A stretch of 64,000 nucleotides of DNA from CAYMZZ01 sp047600605 (lineage in GTDB: Bacteria > Bacteroidota > Bacteroidia > Chitinophagales > Chitinophagaceae), in the NCBI GenBank assembly GCA_047600605.1, contig JASGKK010000002.1, forward strand, positions 1,054,001 through 1,118,000. Direction: 5' to 3'. Shown here piece after piece: positions 36,247 through 45,076 of this stretch. The translations under genes and the position numbers were made by a program. Each line of letters starts with the position of its first letter. Position 1 is the stretch's first letter. The notes below the pieces were generated by a model that made no database searches, was not told the origin of the DNA, and worked only from the letters and a program-made list of their open reading frames with translations.

Positions 36247-36636
36247 ATGAAAAAGAATATATCACTGCTGCTGCTGACCTTGATCTGTATGACCACCTTG
36301 CGGGCGCAGGAAAACATGACAGAGCAGCAGGCCCGTCTTGATTCATCGCAACGTGTGCTGATGAAAGATTCGCTGCAGATGACCGATGCGCAGGTAGATA
36401 CGGTTTTTGCTATCCGCAACCGCCACTGGGATGCCATTGCTGCGGTACGTACCAATAACAATATCAGTGTAGCCCAGCAGCAGGAGCAGTTTGACGCATT
36501 AAAGGAGGATACATATACGGCGATGCGGGCTGCTCTCGGAACAACTTTATTTGACCGCTATACGCAACTCATTGCAAGACGTACGCAGCGGCGGGGTAAT
36601 ACCAATGCAGCGGCACCCTTAACAGGTGCTCAATAA
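36247..36636 (+). CDS. Small secreted helical protein between the RHS genes
   Basis: The 129-residue protein has a signal peptide (MKKNISLLLLTLICMTTLRAQ). The mature part is helical and charged, with MTDAQVDTVFAIRNRHWDAI and ALGTTLFDRYTQLIARRTQ, faintly like Spy/CpxP-type periplasmic chaperones. It lies 11 bases after the large RHS-like gene and 30 before the RHS toxin. A chaperone role for the toxin during periplasmic transit is a possibility drawn only from its position and size. Confidence 0.65.
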   Translation: MKKNISLLLLTLICMTTLRAQENMTEQQARLDSSQRVLMKDSLQMTDAQVDTVFAIRNRHWDAIAAVRTNNNISVAQQQEQFDALKEDTYTAMRAALGTTLFDRYTQLIARRTQRRGNTNAAAPLTGAQ

Positions 36637-36666
36637 ATCATTCAGCAAAGATTCAATTCATAGGGC

Positions 36667-39600
36667 ATGAAAAAGACTGTCAATCGTTTTTGCTTCCTGG
36701 TGATAAGTGCAGCAATGGCGACCACCGCCTCAGCGCAAACTCCCCGTACGCTGCCCACCGCATATACGGGTAGTACTCCAGTCAGCTATGTGCGCACCTG
36801 GGATGCGGTAAAGCCGCTCACCAACCCCAACGACTTTGGTACCGGCGTAGCCCTGCAGATGGGGCGTATGGCTACGCAATATGTGGATGGGCTGGGTCGG
36901 CCATTGCAAACAGTCGTAAAACAGGGATCGCTGGTCACGGGTTCTTCGCCGGTGGATCTGACGAGTATGAATGAGTATGATGCCTTTGGCAGGGAGCGAT
37001 TTACCTACTTGCCCACACCCGCTAATAATACCGGTAGCAATACCTCCATTACGGATGGGTTATTCAAACTGAACCCTTTTCAGCAGCAGGAAGCTTTTTA
37101 CAATAGTTATTTAAACGGACAGAGCGGCGAAGTGTCTTCGTCCAAAAACTGGGCGTATAACCAGATCAATTTTGAAGCATCGCCACTCAACCGGCCGCAA
37201 GAAGCGTTTGCAGCGGGTGTGAACTGGGTGGGTACACAGAGCCAGCCCCTCGAAGCCGACCGGCATTCGGTGAAAACAAAGTATTTTAATAATAAGTTGG
37301 CCGATTCGGTGAGGATCTGGCGGGTGCTGGACGCTGTATTTGGAGGCTGGGGTACTTATACGAGCCCCGGATCGCCCTGGTATCCGGCAGGTGAGTTGTC
37401 GAAAACGATAACAGTGGATGAGCAGGGTAAACAGGTGATCGAGTTTAAGGATCGTTTTGGCATGGTGGTGTTGAAGAAAGTGCAGCTGACTGCTACTGCT
37501 GATGATGGAAACGGCAAGGGGCATTATGGATGGCTCTGTACCTATTATATCTATGATCAGCTGAACCGGCTGCGCTGCGTGGTACAGCCACGGGGCGTGG
37601 AACTGCTGATCGCCAATAGCTGGAGTATGACGGCACTGAGCAATGCGATCCTGAATGAGCAGTGTTTTCGTTATGAATATGACGGGCGCGACCGGATGGT
37701 GATGAAACGAGTACCGGGGGCTGGCCCCGTGCATATGGTATATGACGCACGCGACCGGTTGGTACTCACGCAGGACTCCATACTGCGGGCGGGCAGTCCA
37801 CAAAAATGGCTGTATACGCTGTATGATGAACTGAACCGCCCGGTCGCTACCGGATTATGGAACAATAGCAGTAGTCTGGTTACACATGCCAGTGCAGCCG
37901 GTAGCAGCACGGCCTATCCCAACCTGAGCGGGCAAACCTATGAGGAATTGACCCGCACTTTTTATGATGATTACAGCTGGCGCAGCAGCTACGGGAATCC
38001 ATTGAGTGCAACGTACAATACCAGTTACGATACTTATTTCACCACCGCTTCAGATGTAACCTGGCCTTTTGCGCAGGCCAATACGCAATCGGCCCAGCTC
38101 AAAGGACTGGTGACGGGTACGCGCGTAAAGGTGCTGGGCAGCGGGTCTACCTATTTGTATACGGTCAATTTTTATGATAAAAAGAACCGGGTGATACAGG
38201 TACAAAGCAGCAATGTGACGGGCGGCACCGATATCCAGACCACACAGTACAGTTGGCCGGGGCAACCATTGGTGAGTATTCTGAAACAGGAAAAATCGGG
38301 TACCAATACACAAACAACAGTTGCCGTTTCTAAAATGACTTATGATAGCTTGTGGCGCGTGGTAAAGACGGAAAAGAAAGTAAGCCATAGCCAGGTCAAC
38401 AGCGGCAATATGCCGGGTAGCTGGACCACCACCGCCGAACAGGAATATGATGCCCTGGGCCAGTTGAAGAAAAAGAAACTCGATCCGGCGTATAACAGTA
38501 ATGCAGGGCTGGACAGCCTGACCTATGATTATAATATCCGTGGCTGGATGCTGGGTATGAACCGGCTGTATGCCAAAGATGTGCACCAGAACAACTATTT
38601 CGGGTTCGATCTCGGATATGATAAAACACAGAATGGCATTATCAACAACCAGAGCTATGCTACTCCTCAATATAATGGCAATATCAGCGGCATGGTGTGG
38701 AAGAGTAAGGGAGATGCGGAGAAACGGAAGTATGATTTTACCTACGATGCGGCCAACCGGATACTCTCGGCCGATTTTAACCAGTATACCAGCAGTAGTT
38801 TTAACAAAACAGCGGGGATTGACTTCAGCATGAGCGGTATGAGTTACGATGCCAATGGCAATATCCTGACTATGAAGCAGCGGGGCTATAAAGTTGGCGG
38901 CTCGGCCACGATCGACAGCCTGGCCTATGCGTATATCGACTACAGCAATAAGCTGAAGAATGTGATCGACGGGCTGAATGATGCGCAGACCCGGCTGGGT
39001 GATTTCCGGGCTTCTGCGCTGTACCTGTCCAGTGGCTCCAAGAATACCAGTACGGTCGACTACACCTACGATGCGAATGGCAACCTGGTAAAGGATCTGA
39101 ATAAGGATATAGTGACTTACGGGGGCGCAAACGGAATAGAATACAACTACCTGAACCTGCCCCAGAAGATCACCGTGAAAAAGGATGCCAGCAACAATAA
39201 AGGATATATCGAGTATACCTATGATGCTGCGGGCAACAAGCTGAAGAAAACAGTGTATGAGCCGGGGGTAGACACCACTACCACGCTGTATATAGCCGGC
39301 AATGTGTACCGCAACGATACGCTGGAGTTTATCAGCTATGAAGAAGGGCGGATCCGTAAAAAAGGTACTACTGCGCTGGTATACGATTACATGCTCAAAG
39401 ACCACCTGGGCAATGTGCGGATGCTGCTGACCACGGAGCGGGATACATCGTTTTATCCCGTAGCCAGCCTCGAAACAGCCAGCCTGGCCACCGAACGTAC
39501 CTATTATGGTGGAGTAGATACCGGCCGGGTCAATAAGAGTACGGTGGCGGGTTATCCAAGTGATACCTATACCAGTCCCAACGATTTTATCCAGCAGCTG

Positions 39601-41061
39601 AATGGCGCCGGGCCGAAGATCGGTACCAATATGGTGCTGAAGGTAATGGCAGGTGATAAGGTGAACCTGTTTGCGAAAAGCTGGTATAAAAAGAATGGAG
39701 TTACGCCAGGAACACCCAACAATCCGCTTACCAATATCCTGAATGTGCTGGAGCCGGCAATTGGTGGCATTACCGCTTCGCACGGTGGAGCAACCTTGAC
39801 GGAACTACAGACAACCAGTGTACTCGACAACCAGGTGACCAGTTTTCTCAACAGCCAGAGTGGCTATACCACCAGCAAACCCAAGGCTTTTGTGAACTGG
39901 GTATTGTTTGACGAGCAGTTCAGCTATGTGGCCGCCAGCAGTGGTTTTGAGCAGGTGGGAGCCGATAACACATTGACCACCCATACCCCGGCCGCTATTA
40001 ACATTTCAAAAGGCGGTTATTTGTATATTTATGTGAGTAATGAGACTCCCAACATTGACGTGTTCTTTGATAATTTGCAAGTGACACATATCCGGGGACC
40101 GATCCTGGAAGAGACGCATTATTACCCGTTTGGGCTGACGATGGCGGGGATAAGTAGTAAGGCTTTGGCTTTTGGCTCTCCGGAGAATAGGTTGAAGTAT
40201 AACGGTAAAGAAGAGCAAAAGGATGAGTTCAGTGATGGTTCAGATCTGGACTGGTTGGATTATGGAGCAAGAATGTATGATAATCAGATTGGGAGGTGGC
40301 ATCACGTTGATCCGTTGAGTGAATTAGAAAGAAGGTGGAGCGTTTATGCTTACACATTCGATAATCCACTACGTTATATTGATCCTGATGGAATGTGGTC
40401 TGTAGACGCACATGGAAATGCTACCACGAATGATCAGGCAGAAATTCGTGCATTTTTTGGGTCGCTTAATAATAAAAATGAAGAAGATAACACGCCAGAT
40501 AATATCATTGAAATAGACACAAAAAGTAAAAAGGCAACAGTTATCAAAACAGACCACGATTATGATTTGGTGAGAATTGATGGTGGACAGTGGATTAAAA
40601 AGCCAAAAGGCACCGTGGAGGAATTAGAGGAAGGATATGAAGCTATGGGTTTTTCTGTTTTTCATCCACATGCATCAGGAATGGGAGCAGTAGATGAAGC
40701 GGCACTTACATTAGCTGGCGCAAAAGTGGGAGGTTGGTTGTTTGGACGGATATCAAAGTGGTGGGCTGGAAGGGGTATGGTTGCCACCGGCAATTTAATT
40801 TCTGCCGACATGGGTAGAATTATAGGATGGGGTGAATCACAAGCTCCGGAAGATGTTGTAAAGACCGTCAATGTTCTATTCAATTTAACGAAAAAGAAGG
40901 TTAGTGAATTTGCAAAGAAAGGTTTGACTAAAGAGTGGGTTGAAAAGCAGTTAGCAAGTTATACCAAATCTATTCAGGCAGGAGGTGCAAAACTGAATAA
41001 AAACGTGCAGCTGTTACCGAGAAGAGATCTGATGCAAAAAATATTGAATTTATGGGACTAG
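36667..41061 (+). CDS. RHS polymorphic toxin (active copy) with uncharacterised C-terminal toxin tip
   Basis: The 1464-residue protein has a signal peptide (MKKTVNRFCFLVISAAMATT...), a DUF6443-type N-terminus (YVDGLGRPLQTVVKQGS, about residue 78) and many YD repeats over 200-900 (such as YDALGQLKKKKLD). The RHS core follows, with DHLGNVRMLLTTERD (about 912), YYPFGLTMAGISSKALAFG (about 1152) and RYIDPDGM (about 1236). The 222-residue tip is AT-rich and unlike the core. It includes a hydrophobic stretch and an end rich in basic residues (WGESQAPEDVVKTVNVLFN; QLLPRRDLMQKILNLW). I cannot name the toxin activity. The SUKH immunity gene overlaps its stop by 10 bases, supporting a toxin/immunity pair. 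Confidence 0.9.
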   Translation: MKKTVNRFCFLVISAAMATTASAQTPRTLPTAYTGSTPVSYVRTWDAVKPLTNPNDFGTGVALQMGRMATQYVDGLGRPLQTVVKQGSLVTGSSPVDLTSMNEYDAFGRERFTYLPTPANNTGSNTSITDGLFKLNPFQQQEAFYNSYLNGQSGEVSSSKNWAYNQINFEASPLNRPQEAFAAGVNWVGTQSQPLEADRHSVKTKYFNNKLADSVRIWRVLDAVFGGWGTYTSPGSPWYPAGELSKTITVDEQGKQVIEFKDRFGMVVLKKVQLTATADDGNGKGHYGWLCTYYIYDQLNRLRCVVQPRGVELLIANSWSMTALSNAILNEQCFRYEYDGRDRMVMKRVPGAGPVHMVYDARDRLVLTQDSILRAGSPQKWLYTLYDELNRPVATGLWNNSSSLVTHASAAGSSTAYPNLSGQTYEELTRTFYDDYSWRSSYGNPLSATYNTSYDTYFTTASDVTWPFAQANTQSAQLKGLVTGTRVKVLGSGSTYLYTVNFYDKKNRVIQVQSSNVTGGTDIQTTQYSWPGQPLVSILKQEKSGTNTQTTVAVSKMTYDSLWRVVKTEKKVSHSQVNSGNMPGSWTTTAEQEYDALGQLKKKKLDPAYNSNAGLDSLTYDYNIRGWMLGMNRLYAKDVHQNNYFGFDLGYDKTQNGIINNQSYATPQYNGNISGMVWKSKGDAEKRKYDFTYDAANRILSADFNQYTSSSFNKTAGIDFSMSGMSYDANGNILTMKQRGYKVGGSATIDSLAYAYIDYSNKLKNVIDGLNDAQTRLGDFRASALYLSSGSKNTSTVDYTYDANGNLVKDLNKDIVTYGGANGIEYNYLNLPQKITVKKDASNNKGYIEYTYDAAGNKLKKTVYEPGVDTTTTLYIAGNVYRNDTLEFISYEEGRIRKKGTTALVYDYMLKDHLGNVRMLLTTERDTSFYPVASLETASLATERTYYGGVDTGRVNKSTVAGYPSDTYTSPNDFIQQLNGAGPKIGTNMVLKVMAGDKVNLFAKSWYKKNGVTPGTPNNPLTNILNVLEPAIGGITASHGGATLTELQTTSVLDNQVTSFLNSQSGYTTSKPKAFVNWVLFDEQFSYVAASSGFEQVGADNTLTTHTPAAINISKGGYLYIYVSNETPNIDVFFDNLQVTHIRGPILEETHYYPFGLTMAGISSKALAFGSPENRLKYNGKEEQKDEFSDGSDLDWLDYGARMYDNQIGRWHHVDPLSELERRWSVYAYTFDNPLRYIDPDGMWSVDAHGNATTNDQAEIRAFFGSLNNKNEEDNTPDNIIEIDTKSKKATVIKTDHDYDLVRIDGGQWIKKPKGTVEELEEGYEAMGFSVFHPHASGMGAVDEAALTLAGAKVGGWLFGRISKWWAGRGMVATGNLISADMGRIIGWGESQAPEDVVKTVNVLFNLTKKKVSEFAKKGLTKEWVEKQLASYTKSIQAGGAKLNKNVQLLPRRDLMQKILNLWD

Positions 41062-41516
41062 AAAAAATTAGAGAGTCAGTTCTAATATTAACAGCGTTTT
41101 GGGATAAACAGCAAATTAAATTTGGGCGCGGAAGCAAAGAGAAAATTGAAAGCTTTGAAAAGCTTAAAAGTTATGAATTGCCATCCGACTTCAAGGAATT
41201 TTATTCGTTAATAAATGGAATGGAGGAATTTTATCCTAATTATATGGACGATCATGGCTTCTTGTTTTATCCAATTGAGGCCATTAATCCAGCTATAAAG
41301 GAGTTTAAATCTTCACAAATGAAAAACATTAACAGCGTTTTCCTTTTTTGCGAGTATATGCATCGTAGCTGGTGGTATGGATGTGATGTGATTGATAAGG
41401 ATAAATATATTATCGGTATTATTCCTGATAAAAACTCATTCAAACCGATTTGTAGCTCACTTGTTGAATTTATAGAATTATACGTAAACGATTCTTCGGT
41501 GCTATATGATTATTAA
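41052..41516 (+). CDS. SUKH (SMI1/KNR4) family immunity protein
   Basis: A 154-residue cytoplasmic protein. YELPSDFKEFYSLINGMEEF (about residues 42-61) is the SMI1/KNR4 signature, with MHRSWWYGCDVIDKD and a C-terminal SLVEFIELYV helix. SUKH proteins are among the commonest immunity proteins of polymorphic toxins and neutralise many nuclease types. The start overlaps the last ten bases of the RHS toxin, so the two are translationally coupled and this is its likely cognate immunity protein. Confidence 0.88.
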   Translation: MGLEKIRESVLILTAFWDKQQIKFGRGSKEKIESFEKLKSYELPSDFKEFYSLINGMEEFYPNYMDDHGFLFYPIEAINPAIKEFKSSQMKNINSVFLFCEYMHRSWWYGCDVIDKDKYIIGIIPDKNSFKPICSSLVEFIELYVNDSSVLYDY

Positions 41517-41709
41517 TCATACTAAGTATAATGGAAACAGACGCCAAGTGTGAGGAGGCGGGTAATAAATAAAACTATATCTCTATTATTAACTTACCCC
41601 CGTTGCTGGTAGTTTGTAATAAATCTTCAAATTTGATGGTATTATGCTTAGCTTGTTAGTAAGCATTTTTTCAAACAGTTTGATCCTAGCTTTTCTGATG
41701 ACTAATCCA

Positions 41710-41860
41710 TGCCCCGCTGCAAGCGGTGGTGAGCAATGAGACCGCTAACATTGATGTGTTCTTTGATAATCTGCAGAACTTGCCCCGAGCTTGCTTCGGG
41801 GTGACACATATCCGGGGATCGATCCTGGAAGAGACGCAACTTGCCCCGCCAGCGGCGGGG
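41710..41860 (+). repeat. RHS-core remnant of cassette 2 carrying three small palindromic insertions
   Basis: Compared with the same stretch of the active RHS gene (40032-40135), this remnant starts about 41729 (GTGAGCAATGAGACC). It is preceded or broken by three short palindromes: 41710-41728 (CCGCT GCA AGCGG core), 41777-41800 (24 bases, CCCCGA...TCGGGG, in frame) and 41839-41860 (22 bases, CCCCGCC AGC GGCGGGG, frame-shifting). Two share the lead ACTTGCCCCG. Cassette 4 has the same three insertions at the same places. Confidence 0.8.
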
Positions 41861-42770
41861 TTACTATCCTTTTGGGTTGACGATGGCGGGGATATCGTCG
41901 AAAGCGTTGGCTTTTGGCTCTCCGGAGAATAGGTATAAGTTTAACGAAGGTACTGAATTAGAGCATAAAGAATTTAACAACGGAGCAGGCTTAGAATGGT
42001 ACTCAACAGAATTTAGAAAATATGATCCGCAAATAGGACGCTTTCATCAGATCGATAATCTATCATTTTTGACCTATGATTATAGCCCATACACTTTTGC
42101 AAATAATAACCCAATCTTGTTAAACGATCCCTTAGGCCTAACGGGAGATACCGCTTGGAAGGAACTTGCCCCTGTAGTTGTTACAGCAAAAATCCCCAAA
42201 CCTTTAGATACAGAGAATGGTCAAGTCTTGCCGCCACGATCCAGGTTTTGGGATTTTTGGGAAGGGAATCGTACATGGCAAGCGTACCCGGGAAGTTTCT
42301 ATCGACATGCAGTTGATCATCGAGGATACATAATTCCGAATGCACCATCTCCGCCAATCAAGTTTGAAATAAACATTCCGCCTGTAAGTTTTACAAGAAT
42401 AAATCTAAGAGCCGTTTTTAATCTTAAGAACTGGATCAAAGGTCGATTTGCGATATACAGAGGAAAGAAATTCAATGGAGAATTGTACATTGGGAAAGCA
42501 ACCACAAAAGATGGAAGCCTGTCTTTTAGATACTCAGCAGACGAAATCCTTGAGCTAGAGGCTACAGTGATAAAGGGATTAGACAATATACCAAACAATG
42601 CAATTGCTCTTGGAGTCGAGCAGCTAATAATTGATTTAAACGGTGGAATTCGTGGTGTCAATGTTGCTAATAAAATACCGGCTACGGTGAAAGAAATTTA
42701 TATGATTGAGGCGAGATATTGGCTGAATCAAAACTTACCCAATTGGGAGACGCTATTAAAATTTCAATGA
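41841..42770 (+). CDS. Orphan RHS tip, cassette 2: core end plus GIY-YIG-like toxin
   Basis: The open frame enters from inside the third palindrome (a TTG at 41841 is the first possible start; there is no natural start). It continues through YYPFGLTMAGISSKALAFG and QIGRFHQIDN to the core end NNPILLNDPLG. The following 200 residues form a new tip. Its C-terminal part, with FAIYRGKKF, ELYIGKATTKD, an Arg in FRYSADEI and ALGVEQLIIDLNGG, resembles the GIY-YIG/URI nuclease layout (Tyr, Tyr, Arg, Glu). It has no signal peptide or promoter, so it should be silent unless recombined into the active gene. Its stop overlaps the start of the Imm26-like gene. Confidence 0.7.
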   Translation: MPRQRRGYYPFGLTMAGISSKALAFGSPENRYKFNEGTELEHKEFNNGAGLEWYSTEFRKYDPQIGRFHQIDNLSFLTYDYSPYTFANNNPILLNDPLGLTGDTAWKELAPVVVTAKIPKPLDTENGQVLPPRSRFWDFWEGNRTWQAYPGSFYRHAVDHRGYIIPNAPSPPIKFEINIPPVSFTRINLRAVFNLKNWIKGRFAIYRGKKFNGELYIGKATTKDGSLSFRYSADEILELEATVIKGLDNIPNNAIALGVEQLIIDLNGGIRGVNVANKIPATVKEIYMIEARYWLNQNLPNWETLLKFQ

Positions 42771-43381
42771 TGAAAAAAAAACTCTTTTTTACAGGATCTG
42801 TGTTTCGGTTTTATATACCTGAAATTGGAAAGTATGGTTTTTGTAAGTTTTTTGATTTTAAACATTTAAGTGTATTTCATGGGCTACTTGCGCAGGTATT
42901 TGATAAGTTTACAGATACGGAAGACAACACAATAGATGATTTAAAAACTTGTGACTGGCTGTTCGGTCCAAGAAGCATATACAAATGGCCTGATTTAAAA
43001 AAAGATACTGGTTGGAAATTATTGGGCATCTTGAATTCTGCTAAAGATGATTTTGTTCCGGATTTTAAAGAAGTTCAAGCCTTTCCCACGGTTGTAGAAG
43101 ATGAGTCGAAAAAGGGGCCGTGGTATCCTATACATAATTTAACCCAAAGGGGTGAAAACTGTAATTATGGACAAGTAAAGCATTTAGAGCAAATAATCCT
43201 TACTCCCACTATTGGGCTTATATTAAGAACTGGTATGGAATACTGCAGAATTAACGGTCTGAATGTTGGTGATTACTATGATTTAAGTAAGGCGGGCATT
43301 AAAAGTACGTATTTGCAGATGATAAATGTTCCAATTTATAGCACCATTCCTTATGAAATACGAGGGAAATCAATAGTGTGA
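42767..43381 (+). CDS. Imm26-like immunity protein of cassette 2
   Basis: The start is one of two adjacent ATGs (42767, 42770) that overlap the toxin stop codon, giving about 204 residues. GSVFRFYIPEIGKYGFCKFF (about residue 10) is the pattern of immunity family 26 (GDxFxxPL...GxYGxxxV). The rest is mixed alpha/beta with no membrane segment, so it acts in the cytoplasm. It is the predicted partner of the preceding GIY-YIG-like tip. Unlike the toxin, it may still be expressed. Confidence 0.7.
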   Translation: MMKKKLFFTGSVFRFYIPEIGKYGFCKFFDFKHLSVFHGLLAQVFDKFTDTEDNTIDDLKTCDWLFGPRSIYKWPDLKKDTGWKLLGILNSAKDDFVPDFKEVQAFPTVVEDESKKGPWYPIHNLTQRGENCNYGQVKHLEQIILTPTIGLILRTGMEYCRINGLNVGDYYDLSKAGIKSTYLQMINVPIYSTIPYEIRGKSIV

Positions 43382-43442
43382 ACCCATTACACTGTGGTAT
43401 CCAAACCCTTTTGATCCATCTTCTATATGGTAAAAAATAGTA

Positions 43443-44246
43443 ATGAAAATTGATATTTTTAGATTGACTTCGATTGATCATGCCGGTGTCGGTAATGAAG
43501 AAAACGGATTAGTCGACCTGCTTTATTCCTTTTTACTTTGGAAGAATGGACTGGATTATTATAAATACATATTGATTAATCAAATTGGAAAGGATCAACA
43601 GATTAAAGAAGTAGTTCAAATTAAGAATGGCCGGGTTCATGTTAATTTAATTTACACCACCGAAAAGAATTTTGATCAGTTAGATGATTATAGGAAAAAT
43701 ACGATCAAGGTAGATATTATCCATGAAGGGCTTCAGAGATTATCCAAAGTTGATCCAAGGTTTTCTGATGAATTGCTGAATAAAATTAGAGGTCAAATAA
43801 TTTCAAAGAATTTTTCTGTTGAATTGGAAAGTATTGGAAAGAATAGTCCTTTTGACAAAGAAGTTAGTGGCAAAATGGTGATTTTGCCCACCCCGAAATA
43901 CTTTGACTATTACCTTTTGATAAAGAATGGCAGCAAAGAAATATGTAGGCAGTTTATTTATAGAGGCGCCCCAACATCCGATTATTTCTACGCTTTTTTT
44001 TCAAGAGCTAAGTGGAAGAATAACATCACTTTTATTGTTGAAGGACGTGAAAAACAAATGCGATTGAAACTTGATGTTTCTAATTGTAAAGTTACTTTTG
44101 AGAATTTAACTCATTACCCCAACCCACCCTTATGGGAAATAATGAAAGTAGGCATAAGTGAACAGGAAAGCAAAAGCGCCTACGAAAACTGGCTGCACTC
44201 CCTTCCTCCTGCGGTTGCCGCGATGATAAGGGATCACGAGAATTAG
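43443..44246 (+). CDS. Tandem paralogue 1 of 3, unknown function (immunity candidate)
   Basis: A 267-residue soluble protein with no signal peptide. It opens MKIDIFRLTSIDHAGVGN and ends PPLWEIMKVGISEQESKSAY. The next two genes encode proteins of exactly the same length and pattern. It is the most divergent of the three in the middle but shares the C-terminal 45 residues almost unchanged. I recognise no family. Its place inside an RHS cassette array makes an immunity protein the best guess. The 62-base gap to the Imm26-like gene shows no terminator. Confidence 0.65.
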   Translation: MKIDIFRLTSIDHAGVGNEENGLVDLLYSFLLWKNGLDYYKYILINQIGKDQQIKEVVQIKNGRVHVNLIYTTEKNFDQLDDYRKNTIKVDIIHEGLQRLSKVDPRFSDELLNKIRGQIISKNFSVELESIGKNSPFDKEVSGKMVILPTPKYFDYYLLIKNGSKEICRQFIYRGAPTSDYFYAFFSRAKWKNNITFIVEGREKQMRLKLDVSNCKVTFENLTHYPNPPLWEIMKVGISEQESKSAYENWLHSLPPAVAAMIRDHEN

Positions 44247-44259
44247 TTTCAATATAGAT

Positions 44260-45063
44260 ATGAAGATTGAAATTTTTAGACTAATTTCTATAGACCCTAA
44301 TGGTATAGGAAATCGAGGAAATGGGTTATTAAATATAATTTATTCCTACCTACTGTGGAAGAACGGGTTGGATTATTATAGGTTCATCAAGGTAAACCAA
44401 ATTGGGCGGGAGCAACAGGTTAAGGAATTTGTAGAAATTGACAAAGGATACGTCCATATAAATTTAATATATCCCACAGATAAGGATTTCAATTTGCTTG
44501 ATGATGATAACAAAAACAAAATTCGTCTAGAAGTTGCTCATGCAGGTTTACTGCGATTGGCAGAGGTTGATTCTCGGTTTTCTATATCTAAACTGAATAA
44601 AATTCATGAAGAAGTAATAAAAAATAATTTCCAAATTGCATTGGAAAGTGATGGTAAGATAAATCAATTTGATAAGGGCGTTCTGGTAAAGCTGTTAATC
44701 TTACCAAGTATAACCTACTTCGACTATCACTTGATAATTCAAAGGGATGGTGCCGAAATTTGCCGACAATTTTTATACCGGGGAAAGCCCGCACCTGACA
44801 TTGTTACCTATTTTTTTTCTAAGCCAAAGTGGAAAAATAAAAACGAATTGGTAATTGAAGGAGAAGAAAAGCAAATGCGTCTCCGATTAAATATATCCAA
44901 TTGTAATTTGGAGTTTCAGAATTTGACTCAGTATCCAAGCCCACCCTTGTGGGAAATGATGAAAGTAGGCATAAGCGAACAGGAAAGTAAAAGTGCCTAC
45001 GAAAACTGGCTGCACTCCCTTCCTCCTGCGGTTGCCGCGATGATAAGGGATCACGAGAATTAG
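44260..45063 (+). CDS. Tandem paralogue 2 of 3, unknown function (immunity candidate)
   Basis: Same length (267) and layout as its neighbours. Its start follows the previous stop by 13 bases, and the spacer is repeated before copy 3. About 90 bases covering the 3' end of copy 1, the spacer and the start of copy 2 are identical to the matching bases at the copy 2/copy 3 junction. That points to recent duplication or gene conversion. Conserved features are LLWKNGLDYY, IEGEEKQMRLRL and the C-terminal SLPPAVAAMIRDHEN. No catalytic motif is visible. Confidence 0.65.
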   Translation: MKIEIFRLISIDPNGIGNRGNGLLNIIYSYLLWKNGLDYYRFIKVNQIGREQQVKEFVEIDKGYVHINLIYPTDKDFNLLDDDNKNKIRLEVAHAGLLRLAEVDSRFSISKLNKIHEEVIKNNFQIALESDGKINQFDKGVLVKLLILPSITYFDYHLIIQRDGAEICRQFLYRGKPAPDIVTYFFSKPKWKNKNELVIEGEEKQMRLRLNISNCNLEFQNLTQYPSPPLWEMMKVGISEQESKSAYENWLHSLPPAVAAMIRDHEN

Positions 45064-45076
45064 TTTCAATATAGAT

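Noticed and set aside
38050..39783. 577-codon minus-strand frame across the RHS core
   Set aside because: It is antisense to conserved YD repeats, with no start context or family features. The same kind of frame recurs wherever the core is copied (47187-47471, 50103-50378).
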